Assembly: GCA_003023165.1 (NCBI GenBank)
Contig: PXSD01000134.1
Location: forward strand, 1-28,845
DNA from: Halobacteriales archaeon QS_9_67_15
GTDB taxonomy: Archaea; Halobacteriota; Halobacteria; Halobacteriales; Haloarculaceae
Length of the DNA stretch: 28,845 nt
Direction of reading: 5' to 3'
In this document: one piece after another, positions 14,539 through 21,281 of the stretch
Position numbering within the stretch: position 1 is the stretch's first letter
How the letters are laid out: each line of letters starts with the position of its first letter
The notes under the pieces: generated by a model
Database searches by the model: none
What the model was told of the DNA's origin: nothing
What the model saw: the letters and a program-made list of their open reading frames with translations, nothing else
Program-made: the position numbers and the translations under genes

Positions 14539-16014
14539 TCAGTAACTTGCGTCCTGAACGACCTGCAGGTCGAACGGTTCGTCCGCCGGTTCGTCGTCGG
14601 GCGTGAGATAGCCCTGAGCGAACGCCGTGTAGACGGTCCCGCCGTCGAGCGACACGTCGTAGTCTGCGACGACGTCGCCGTCGTTGCCGCCGGTGTCGCC
14701 GCGGATCTCCACCGTGTAGTCGTTGGCGTCGACAGTCGTGTACTCCGCCTCGCCGAAGGCGACCCCGTCGAAGAGGACGACGTCACCGCTGGCGGCTGTC
14801 ACGTCGACAGCCGGCGCGTCGGGCGACCCGTGGACGACCCGCAACCGAGCAGAATCCCCGCCGGGGTCGCTGTTGTCGTCCTCGAGGACTAGCGGCTGGA
14901 ACTCGGTGTCTTCGTCGTCGAGTTCGCCCGCAGCGACGACGGAGTACTCACCGGTCCCCACCGTCACCGGTCCTTCGAAGGCCACAGTGTCGGCGTCGCC
15001 GGCGGCCGTGATGGTGACAGTTCGGTCGCCGGTCGGCACGGTCATGTAGTCGCTGACTGCGCCGAAGGCAACGTCGCCGAGAACCTGTCCGTCGTCGATG
15101 TACACGTCGACGTTCGGCGCGTCGGGAGACATGTGGGCGACGCGAATTGACCCGGTTTCGACCACGCCGCCGCCACCGGTCCCGGAGTCGACGGCGAGGG
15201 TCAAGTCGAACGGGGCGTCTGCGGGGTCGTCGCCGGGAGTGAGATACCCGCCCGCGAACCCGGTGTAGACGGTGCCGCCGACCAGTTCGACGGTGTAATC
15301 GGCGACCACGTCGCCGTCGTTTCCGTCGGTGTCCCCCCGGACCTGCAGTGTGTAGGTTCCGGCGGGCACCTCCACGTATCCGGCCTCGCCGAAGGGAACG
15401 CCGTCGTAGAGCGCACCGTCTCCACCGTCGGTCGTCACGTCGACGGCCGGCGCGTCGGGCGAAGCGTGGACCAGCCGAACTCGGGCCGTATCGTCCCCGA
15501 TGTCCCCGTTGTCGTCTTCGAGAATCAGCGGCCGGAAATCCGTGTCCTCACCGGACAGTTCACCGATGGCGGCGATCGTGTAGTCGGCCGCCTCGACGGT
15601 CACGTCGCCCTCGAAGGCGACCGTATTCGGGTCCCCTGCGGCGGTGATCGTGACCGTGTGCGTCCCGACGGGAAGTTCCAGATAGTCGCTTACCGCGCGG
15701 AAAGCGACGTCCGAGAGCACTTCGTCGTCGTTCACGTACACGTCGACGTTCGGCGCGTCCGGTGAGAAGTGAGCCACCCTGACGTTGGCCGTTCCCGTCG
15801 CTGTCGGCGTCTCAGTGTCCTCCGGCATCTCGGTTCCCATCTCCCCGTCAGTCTCCGTGTTCGTCCCGTCCATCGCGTCCGTTTCGGTGTCCATCCCGTC
15901 ACCGTCGTCGGGCCCATCCGTCTCGCCGTCACTGTCGGACCCACAGCCCGCGAGTCCGACCGAGAACGATGCGCCGAGCGCTGCGATGACGTCGCGTCGA
16001 GTCTTGCGAGGCAT
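14539..16014 (-). CDS. Surface lipoprotein with four DUF4397 domains
   Basis: This 491-aa protein has a Tat-type signal (KTRRDVIAALGASFSVG) and lipobox LAGC (Cys24), so it is folded in the cytoplasm, exported and lipid-anchored. Residues 25-75 are a Thr/Glu/Asp/Gly-rich stalk. Four DUF4397 repeats follow at about 77-175, 177-275, 288-385 and 389-488. Repeats 1 and 3 share RVAHxSPDAPNVDVYxxD, and repeats 2 and 4 share HxSPDAPAVDVT and RGDTxGNDGDVVADY, so the gene arose by duplication of a two-domain unit. DUF4397 is an extracellular beta-sandwich of unknown role. A TATA-like ggataatc lies about 30 bases before the ATG on the minus strand. Confidence 0.9.
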   Translation of the reverse strand: MPRKTRRDVIAALGASFSVGLAGCGSDSDGETDGPDDGDGMDTETDAMDGTNTETDGEMGTEMPEDTETPTATGTANVRVAHFSPDAPNVDVYVNDDEVLSDVAFRAVSDYLELPVGTHTVTITAAGDPNTVAFEGDVTVEAADYTIAAIGELSGEDTDFRPLILEDDNGDIGDDTARVRLVHASPDAPAVDVTTDGGDGALYDGVPFGEAGYVEVPAGTYTLQVRGDTDGNDGDVVADYTVELVGGTVYTGFAGGYLTPGDDPADAPFDLTLAVDSGTGGGGVVETGSIRVAHMSPDAPNVDVYIDDGQVLGDVAFGAVSDYMTVPTGDRTVTITAAGDADTVAFEGPVTVGTGEYSVVAAGELDDEDTEFQPLVLEDDNSDPGGDSARLRVVHGSPDAPAVDVTAASGDVVLFDGVAFGEAEYTTVDANDYTVEIRGDTGGNDGDVVADYDVSLDGGTVYTAFAQGYLTPDDEPADEPFDLQVVQDASY

Positions 16015-16127
16015 CGCTAGGCTCCCGGGACAACACCGAAATGAAGATTATCCGACGTGTCACCGCAACTCGACCCCGGAGTCACCCAATTTCGACCGGA
16101 CTGCGTGTGAAAACAGCTGTCGAGTGC

Positions 16128-16430
16128 TCAGTCCCAGGTCACCCAGGCGAGAAATGCGATGGCAGCGAGTTCGAGGATCTGGACGAACGTCATCGCGCGT
16201 CCGGCCACCGGGGCGGCGCTCCGGAGGAGCGTTGCGACCTGTGGGTCGAGGACGTAGTAGTAGAACGACAGGCAGTTCTCCGCGAGAAGAAGGACGCCGA
16301 ACACCAGCAGTCCGAGGGGGTGTTTCGAGCGGAACTCGAAGTAGTTGCGAGCCCAGATGCCGACGAGGACGCCGAGTATCGCGACGTTCAGTGTCGTGGC
16401 CACGCTCGCGGCGTCGAGCCAGAGACTCAT
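16128..16430 (-). CDS. Small three-helix membrane protein paired with an HTH gene
   Basis: This 100-aa protein has three hydrophobic segments (about residues 8-28, 40-62 and 76-98) joined by short charged loops (ARNYFEFRSKHP). I do not assign a function. It lies 55 bases after the winged-helix gene at 16486-16761 on the same strand. HTH-plus-small-membrane-protein pairs are frequent in haloarchaea, and co-transcription suggests the membrane protein senses or acts with the regulator. The ATG at 16428-16430 is preferred over an in-frame GTG nine bases upstream. Confidence 0.75.
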   Translation of the reverse strand: MSLWLDAASVATTLNVAILGVLVGIWARNYFEFRSKHPLGLLVFGVLLLAENCLSFYYYVLDPQVATLLRSAAPVAGRAMTFVQILELAAIAFLAWVTWD

Positions 16431-16485
16431 CCGTTCCACCTTAGTTCGTACCGTCGAATATACCTGTTCCTAATTTCGACCATAG

Positions 16486-16761
16486 TTACTCGACTCGTTC
16501 GAAGATGTCCTCGACCACGTCCCAGTTGGCCCGAACTCTCTCCGTCGGCAGGTACACCGCGCCGTAGTCGTCGCCGCTCTTGTCGACGATGTCGTTGTCC
16601 AGTAACACGTCGAGGTGATGCCTGACCGTCTTGTAGTCCAGGTCGAGGTTGTCCGCCAGTTGGTGGGCGTTCCTCGGCCTGTCGTCGACCGCTCGGAGGA
16701 TCCGGATCCGGTTTCGCCCTCCGCGTGTGCCAGTGAGCACGTACCAGAGGGTTCCCTCCAT
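16486..16761 (-). CDS. ArsR-like winged helix-turn-helix regulator
   Basis: This 91-aa DNA-binding protein has helix 1 at NRIRILRAVDD, the recognition region at NAHQLADNLDLDYKTVRHHL (31-50) and the wing at LDNDIVDKSGDDYGAVYLP. This is the ArsR/MarR-like winged helix common in haloarchaea, with no separate ligand domain; the C-terminal helix could serve for dimerisation. The start at the ATG 16759-16761 removes an upstream frame without protein character. The target is unknown but may include its own operon with the membrane protein gene at 16128-16430. Confidence 0.85.
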   Translation of the reverse strand: MEGTLWYVLTGTRGGRNRIRILRAVDDRPRNAHQLADNLDLDYKTVRHHLDVLLDNDIVDKSGDDYGAVYLPTERVRANWDVVEDIFERVE

Positions 16762-16913
16762 TACCGTCCCGGAGCGAGGGATACACTGTAAGGCTACCGG
16801 ACGCTGTCCCGTCTGGGCGGCGGTCACCGCGTGTCGACTCGTCAGTTCGCCCTTGTCGCGTCGGGGTTACCCGTCTCCACGATATCCGGAACCTCACCGT
16901 CGAAGACACGTTC

Positions 16914-16997
16914 TATAGTAGAATTTGAAAGCGTTTGCACGGTCGATCGAACGTAGTCATGCGGTCGTCCGAGCGATGTCTTTCAAATTCTACTGTA
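16914..16997 (+). mobile_element. 84-bp inverted-repeat element (different family)
   Basis: It begins tatagtagaatttgaaag (16914-16931) and ends with its complement at 16980-16997, 17 of 18 bases matching and 15 in a row perfect (16917-16931 with 16980-16994). The inner 48 bases carry the palindrome cgatcg but no gene. It looks like a second MITE type or a mobile-element end remnant. No target repeat is evident. Its right end supplies the stop codon of the broken regulator fragment. Bases 16762-16913 hold only the HTH promoter region and a possible short coding tail. Confidence 0.5.
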
Positions 16998-17127
16998 ACC
17001 AATTCGTCTCGACGCCGAGAGTCTCTCGCAGATCCGCTAGCCGTGCCTCGACCTGCGCGTGGGCCTCGCTGTCTGCGAGCGCGTCCGCGTCCGTATTCGC
17101 TTCGAGCGTCGCCTTCTTTGATGCGAG
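16990..17127 (-). pseudogene. Detached C-terminal part of the HalX response regulator
   Basis: The minus-strand frame encodes 45 residues: LASKKATLEA, then ALADSEAHAQVEARLADLRE, ending NWLQ. These are typical of the second half of a HalX domain. It has no start codon and is cut off from the receiver by the 80-bp element at 17131-17210, which introduces an in-frame stop. Joined to the receiver part across one TCA triplet, it continues the frame exactly. Its own stop falls inside the neighbouring inverted-repeat element, so the original end may also be altered. Confidence 0.75.
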
Positions 17128-17130
17128 TGA

Positions 17131-17210
17131 TAGTGATTATTGTAGATTATTTCCGGATTGCGCCGACCCCGGAGTCGGCGCGTACCGGTAAATCGCTACA
17201 ATAATCACTA
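17131..17210 (+). mobile_element. 80-bp palindromic MITE-like element (copy 3, intact)
   Basis: It has perfect 15-bp terminal inverted repeats, TAGTGATTATTGTAG and complement, an inner near-repeat (tttccgg/ccggtaaa) and a central perfect stem gcgccgac/gtcggcgc, so the whole element can fold into one long hairpin. It is flanked by direct TGA repeats at 17128-17130 and 17211-17213. It encodes nothing and presumably depends on a transposase encoded elsewhere. A 3-bp target of T-N-A type is seen in some IS5-family elements, but I cannot identify the parent. Confidence 0.82.
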
Positions 17211-17600
17211 TGAGAGGAACGTGCGGAGTGGGTCGTCGTACGACGCCCGCTGGTACATCTCGTCGACGGCTGTGACCAGCTCAGGTCGACCGACCGGCTT
17301 GAGGACGTACTCGTCGAACGGGAGGTCGACGATGTCGTCCGACGGATCGACCGCCGTCACCATCACGACGCGACAGTCGAGTGCACGGTCCCGCACGCAC
17401 TCCAGCACTTCGTCCCCCGAGCAGTCCGGCATCCGACGGTCGAGTAACACGACTTCGACCGAGTGACCCAGTAACTCGAGTGCGCGCTCGCCGCTGTACA
17501 CCGCCGTCACGTCGTAGTCGTCTGCGAGGAACTGTGCGTACGTGTCGGCGATCACCTCGTTGTCGTCGGCGACCAACACCCCGGGCCCCGAGCCGCTCAC
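17208..17600 (-). CDS. Response regulator receiver domain, truncated inside HalX
   Basis: The surviving 130-aa frame is a full receiver domain: acidic pocket Asp12-Asp13, phospho-acceptor Asp54 in VLLDRRMPD, Thr82 and Lys101 in YVLKPVG. It is followed by the first residues of a HalX helix (DEMYQRASYDDPLRTFLS), where a mobile element provides a TAG stop. HalX regulators work with histidine kinases in haloarchaeal two-component signalling; none is adjacent. The truncated protein may still accept phosphate but lacks its output/dimerisation part. The GTG at 17598-17600 is preceded by a GGAG-like site. The frame is open much further upstream, with no better start visible. Confidence 0.8.
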   Translation of the reverse strand: MSGSGPGVLVADDNEVIADTYAQFLADDYDVTAVYSGERALELLGHSVEVVLLDRRMPDCSGDEVLECVRDRALDCRVVMVTAVDPSDDIVDLPFDEYVLKPVGRPELVTAVDEMYQRASYDDPLRTFLS

Positions 17601-18012
17601 GCTCCTGCCCCCCGGAAATTCGGACTGAAGCCGTCGTGCGATCCCACGGGACTCATCGACCCCATCTTCGCGAGTGTCCGCAAGTAGATTGCTCTCCGAT
17701 TCACAGATTTGATAGCCCCAGCGTACTGAATCGAAGTCCCACTGAAACCGGTCACAACCCCATAGATGCGTATACCGGTGGATCGACTCTCTGTGGCTCC
17801 ACCCAGTTATCATTATTGAAATTCCCAGCGGTGGGTTTATACACCACCGGCCCATACAGTGTGATGCGGCACCAGTTCGGTGCCACACCCCCCCACCCAC
17901 CCACCCCACCTTTCCTGTAGACCCGAACGATGAGCGGAGGCTCTGTGCTCCGCTCGGTAACGACGGAGACCGTGTCGAAAGAGGTGAGTATCGACCGATT
18001 GTAGGGTCCCCT
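17601..18012 (-). promoter_or_regulatory. 412-base intergenic region with TATA, hairpins and a G-quadruplex motif
   Basis: No gene is seen. On the minus strand a TATA-like gtgtataaaccc (about 17833-17844) could drive the response regulator with a leader near 200 bases; the same AT patch could serve XapX on the plus strand. Other structures are ggcacc/ggtgcc (17868-17884), gagcggag/ctccgctc (17932-17955), and a C-rich plus-strand run (17888-17907) whose complement has four G tracts of 3-7 bases with single-base loops, the strongest class of G-quadruplex motif. Confidence 0.45.
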
Positions 18013-18207
18013 ATGGTTTCGGCATCGACTGCAGTGCTCGCGCTGTTCACCGGATTTCTGACCGGCGCTGTCTTCCGGCTCGTGAACGTCCCGATCCCGG
18101 CGCCGCCGAACGCCGCTGGTGTCCTCGGGATCGTCGGGATCTATCTCGGCTACGTTCTCTTGGACCACTTCGACGTCGGAGTCGATATCCTCAACGTCCT
18201 CCCGTGA
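18013..18207 (+). CDS. XapX domain protein
   Basis: This 64-aa membrane protein has two hydrophobic segments (about 6-24 and 35-50) separated by the XapX signature VNVPIPAPPNAAGVLGIVG. XapX (DUF1427) proteins are small and of unproven function. The start is the ATG at 18013. It converges with purF, whose stop is 29 bases away. The short acidic C-terminus (HFDVGVDILNVLP) is complete. Confidence 0.88.
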   Translation: MVSASTAVLALFTGFLTGAVFRLVNVPIPAPPNAAGVLGIVGIYLGYVLLDHFDVGVDILNVLP

Positions 18208-18235
18208 CGACGCGCAAGAGAAGGAGACGGCGGGG

Positions 18236-19663
18236 TTAGTCGTCGGCCGTCGAGTGGCCGATGGCCGGCCGCTGTACGTTCCGGTCGGTCTGTTCACCGT
18301 CGATGTCGTAGGGGTACTCGCCGGTCACACAGCCGAGACAGAGGTCCGAGTCGCTCTTGCCGAGCGCCCGTGCGATCGCCTCGATCGAGAGGTACGACAG
18401 CGAGTCCGCCCGGATCTCCTCGCGGATCTCCTCAACGGACTTGTCGGCAGCGATGAGCTCGTCACGACTGGCCATGTCGATGCCCATGTAACAGGGGGCG
18501 ACGATGGGCGGCGCGCCGATGCGGACGTGGACCTCCTCGGCACCGGCCTCGTAGAGCAGTTCCACGAGCTGCGACGAGGTCGTCCCGCGAACGATCGAGT
18601 CGTCGATGACCGTGACGCTCTTGCCTTCCACTGTACTCCTGATCGGGTTCAGTTTCAGGCGAACAGCGCGCTCGCGCTCGCCCTGCGTCGGCATGATGAA
18701 CGTCCGGCCGACGTAGCGGTTCTTCATCAGGCCCTCCGCGAACTCGACGCCTTCCGGTGCGGCGTCTGCGTAGCCGGAGGCGAACGCTCGTCCGGAGTCG
18801 GGCACGGGCATTACGACGTCCGTCTCGATGCCGGACGCCTCCCAGAGCGCGCGGCCGAGGTCGCGGCGCACCTCGTAGACGAGGTCGTCGTCGATGACGG
18901 AGTCGGGTCGCGCGAAGTAGACGTGCTCGAAGAAGCAGTGTGCGGTGTGCTCGGACTCGACGAGCTGGTAGGTGTCGAAGCCGCTCCCGTCGTCGTCGAG
19001 GACGACGAGTTCGCCCGGCCGCACGTCCCGGATGAGGTCGCCGTCGAGCGTGTCGATCGCCGCGCTTTCGGAGGCGAGCGCGTAGCCGTCGTCGAGTTCA
19101 CCGATACAGAGCGGGCGGTTCCCCTGCGGGTCGCGCACGCCCAGCACCGTCTCGTCGTGGGTGATCGTCAGCGAGTACGAGCCGTGGAGGCGGCCCATCG
19201 TTCGCTTGACCGCACGGACCAGGTCCTCCTCGAGGAGGTTCCGCGCGAGGTCGTGTGCGATGACCTCGGTGTCGCCGTCGGAGGTAAAGGCGTGGCCCAG
19301 CGCCGCGAGCTCCTCGCGGATCTCGTCGGTGTTGATCAGGTTACCGTTGTGGGCGAGTCCGAGCGACCCGCTCTTGAACGACACCGAGAACGGCTGGGCA
19401 CAGCAGTTGTTGACGCTGCCCGAGGTCGGATACCGCACGTGGCCGATCCCGTTCGACCCGTTCAGCGAGTCGAGGTCGGACTCGTCGAAGACGTCGCCGA
19501 CGAGGCCCATGTCGACGTGTTCGTACTGCTGGAACCCGTCATGGGTGACGATGCCGCCGGACTCCTGGCCGCGGTGCTGGAGGGCGTACAGCGAGTAGTA
19601 GAGAGGGCGGGCGACGTCACGACCGTCAGTAGAGATGCCGACGACGCCGCACTTCTCGTGCAT
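18236..19663 (-). CDS. purF: Amidophosphoribosyltransferase
   Basis: This 475-aa enzyme catalyses the first committed step of purine synthesis: PRPP plus glutamine gives 5-phosphoribosylamine. Its N-terminal glutaminase domain begins MHEKCGVVG, where Cys5 would become the N-terminal nucleophile after removal of a four-residue propeptide. HRGQESGG (30-37) and GHVRYPTSG follow. The C-terminal phosphoribosyltransferase domain has the PRPP loop VTVIDDSIVRGTT. Cysteines near the end (LCLGCVTGEYPYDI) match PurF proteins. It starts three bases after the rpl37e stop, the last gene of lsm-rpl37e-purF. Confidence 0.96.
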   Translation of the reverse strand: MHEKCGVVGISTDGRDVARPLYYSLYALQHRGQESGGIVTHDGFQQYEHVDMGLVGDVFDESDLDSLNGSNGIGHVRYPTSGSVNNCCAQPFSVSFKSGSLGLAHNGNLINTDEIREELAALGHAFTSDGDTEVIAHDLARNLLEEDLVRAVKRTMGRLHGSYSLTITHDETVLGVRDPQGNRPLCIGELDDGYALASESAAIDTLDGDLIRDVRPGELVVLDDDGSGFDTYQLVESEHTAHCFFEHVYFARPDSVIDDDLVYEVRRDLGRALWEASGIETDVVMPVPDSGRAFASGYADAAPEGVEFAEGLMKNRYVGRTFIMPTQGERERAVRLKLNPIRSTVEGKSVTVIDDSIVRGTTSSQLVELLYEAGAEEVHVRIGAPPIVAPCYMGIDMASRDELIAADKSVEEIREEIRADSLSYLSIEAIARALGKSDSDLCLGCVTGEYPYDIDGEQTDRNVQRPAIGHSTADD

Positions 19664-19666
19664 TCC

Positions 19667-19840
19667 TTACTCGCCCGCTTTGTCCTGCCAGGCGTAATCT
19701 CGGCGCTTCGCGGATTCGCCGAAGCCACAGGACGCACAGACTTTGTTCTTTATGTGGTACGATTTCTCGCCACACCGACGACACTTGACGTGTGTCGTGG
19801 TGTTTTTCTTTCCCTGACTCGGAGTTCCTGCACCAGTCAT
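19667..19840 (-). CDS. rpl37e: Large ribosomal subunit protein L37e (eL37)
   Basis: This 57-aa basic zinc-ribbon protein of the 50S subunit has ligands Cys20, Cys23, Cys35 and Cys38 in CRRCGEKSYH and VCASCGFGES. It ends KRRDYAWQDKAGE, as expected. The ATG at 19838-19840 overlaps the lsm stop (ATGA), and the stop lies three bases before purF. Confidence 0.96.
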   Translation of the reverse strand: MTGAGTPSQGKKNTTTHVKCRRCGEKSYHIKNKVCASCGFGESAKRRDYAWQDKAGE

Positions 19841-20022
19841 GGGTTGATCGTGACGACGTTATCGCCGCGTATAATCGTTGTGTCTTGGTCGTCGTCGAGG
19901 ACCAGGTTCATATGCTGGTCGTAGCCCGAGAGGCTGCCGACGTACTCCTCGCCGCCCTTCAGCCGGACCGTGACCTCCTCACCGAGCGACGCCTCCAGCA
20001 CGTCCAGCGGTCGTCCACTCAT
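19837..20022 (-). CDS. lsm: Sm-like archaeal protein (LSm)
   Basis: This 61-aa RNA-binding protein forms a ring and acts in RNA metabolism and small-RNA handling. The Sm1 motif runs through VRLKGGEEYVGSLSGYDQHM then NLVLDD, and Sm2 is IIRGDNVVTI. It is shorter than most Sm proteins, as haloarchaeal LSm proteins are. The ATG at 20020-20022 is chosen because it gives the normal N-terminus (SGRPLDVLE) and follows a TATA element; the frame upstream is not coding. It overlaps rpl37e by four bases. Confidence 0.95.
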   Translation of the reverse strand: MSGRPLDVLEASLGEEVTVRLKGGEEYVGSLSGYDQHMNLVLDDDQDTTIIRGDNVVTINP

Positions 20023-20042
20023 ACCCGAACTGCCTGTCGTCG

Positions 20043-20056
20043 CGTGCATAAACGTA
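20043..20056 (-). promoter_or_regulatory. TATA element of the lsm-rpl37e-purF operon
   Basis: Minus-strand tacgtttatgcac lies 22-34 bases before the lsm ATG, which predicts a leaderless or nearly leaderless transcript of the three-gene operon. Confidence 0.5.
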
Positions 20057-20134
20057 CCGCTTGCCCACTCTACTCTCGACACCGCGATCCGCCCCACGCT
20101 GCGGCGACGAACCGACACCCCGATGACGGCCCCG

Positions 20135-21208
20135 TTAGAGGTCGACGTCGAACGGCGCGAACGACTCCACTTCCGCGCCCAGTGCTGCCAGTAGATCGGC
20201 CGCTGCGTCCAGGTCGTCCGCCTCGATCACTTCGACCGGCGTGTGCATGTACCGGTTCGGCAGCCCCAGGTTGAGCGCCGGCGTCCCGCCGCGAGCCGTG
20301 TAGAACGCGTCGGCGTCCGTCCCCGTCCGCGAACCGGTCGCCTGCAGCTGGACGTCGATATCCGATTCGGCTGCCACGTTCCGGACGGCCGCGACCAGTG
20401 CCGGGTGGTTCGCGCTCCCGCGAGCCACCACCGGTCCCTCACCGAGTTCGACGCCGGTCGACTGCTTCCCCGGGATACCCGGCGAGTCGGTCGCGTGGGT
20501 CACGTCGCAGGCGACCACGGCGTCCGGGTCGAGGTCGAACCCGACCATCCGTGCCCCCTGGAGTCCGACCTCCTCCTGGACGGTACTGACCGCGTAGACC
20601 GTCGCGTCGGCGCCCGCCTCGACCGCTCGACGCAAGCCTTCGGCCGCCGTCCAGATCCCGACCCGGTTGTCCATCCCGCGAGCCGTCAGCCGGCCGGATT
20701 CGAGCTGCCGCACTCGCTGGGTGAACGTCACCGGGTCGCCGACCTCGACCAGTTCCTCGGCGTCCTCACCCGCTTCGACGCCGATGTCGACGTGCTGTTC
20801 GGTAATGTCCGGTGCGTCGTCGTCGCCGTCCCGGAGGTGGATCGCCGTCTGACCGACGACGCCGTCGACCGGCTCGTCGTCCGTGTGGACGGTCACGTGC
20901 TGGCCCTGGACGACAGTCTTGTCGGACCCGCCGACGCGACCGATCGCCAGGAACCCGTCGTCGGTCACCTCGCGGACGATGAAGCCGATCTCGTCGCCGT
21001 GACCGGCGAAGGCGACCGAGGCGTCGACGTCGTCGCTGCCCTCGTGGACGGCGACGGCGTTGCCGTACTCGTCGGTACGTACCTCGTCTGCGACTGCCTC
21101 GACGTAGTCGACCCAGACCTGCTGGCCGGGGACTTCGTACCCCGAAGGGCTCGCGGTCGAAAGCAAGTTGTCGAGAAACGCGCGGTGTGTCTCCTCCACG
21201 CTTCCCAC
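20135..21208 (-). CDS. M42 family metallo-aminopeptidase
   Basis: This roughly 357-aa cytoplasmic aminopeptidase is of the tetrahedral (TET) type that trims peptides downstream of the proteasome. Dinuclear metal ligands and the catalytic pair are visible: His70 and Asp72 in AGHGDEIGF, Asp180 in ARGMDNRVG, Glu212-Glu213 in QEEVGLQGA, Asp235 in ACDVTHATD, and the late His in YMHTPVE. The start is uncertain between GTG at 21208 and an in-frame GTG at 21199, which would begin MEETHRAF. It stands 112 bases upstream of lsm and follows the oxidoreductase gene on the same strand. Confidence 0.92.
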   Translation of the reverse strand: MGSVEETHRAFLDNLLSTASPSGYEVPGQQVWVDYVEAVADEVRTDEYGNAVAVHEGSDDVDASVAFAGHGDEIGFIVREVTDDGFLAIGRVGGSDKTVVQGQHVTVHTDDEPVDGVVGQTAIHLRDGDDDAPDITEQHVDIGVEAGEDAEELVEVGDPVTFTQRVRQLESGRLTARGMDNRVGIWTAAEGLRRAVEAGADATVYAVSTVQEEVGLQGARMVGFDLDPDAVVACDVTHATDSPGIPGKQSTGVELGEGPVVARGSANHPALVAAVRNVAAESDIDVQLQATGSRTGTDADAFYTARGGTPALNLGLPNRYMHTPVEVIEADDLDAAADLLAALGAEVESFAPFDVDL

Positions 21209-21281
21209 CTACGACCGGACCATAATCAACGTGGCTACTGCCATGTTGCGATCAGGACGGGCCCACTCTGCTGATCGAGGT

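Noticed and set aside
16925..17191. A plus-strand 88-aa Ser/Ala-rich open frame
   Set aside because: It is the antisense of the HalX fragment and reads through two mobile elements; its composition is that of a shadow frame.
18119..19924. A long plus-strand open frame over purF and rpl37e
   Set aside because: The minus strand encodes full PurF and L37e proteins with catalytic and zinc residues; the plus frame has none.
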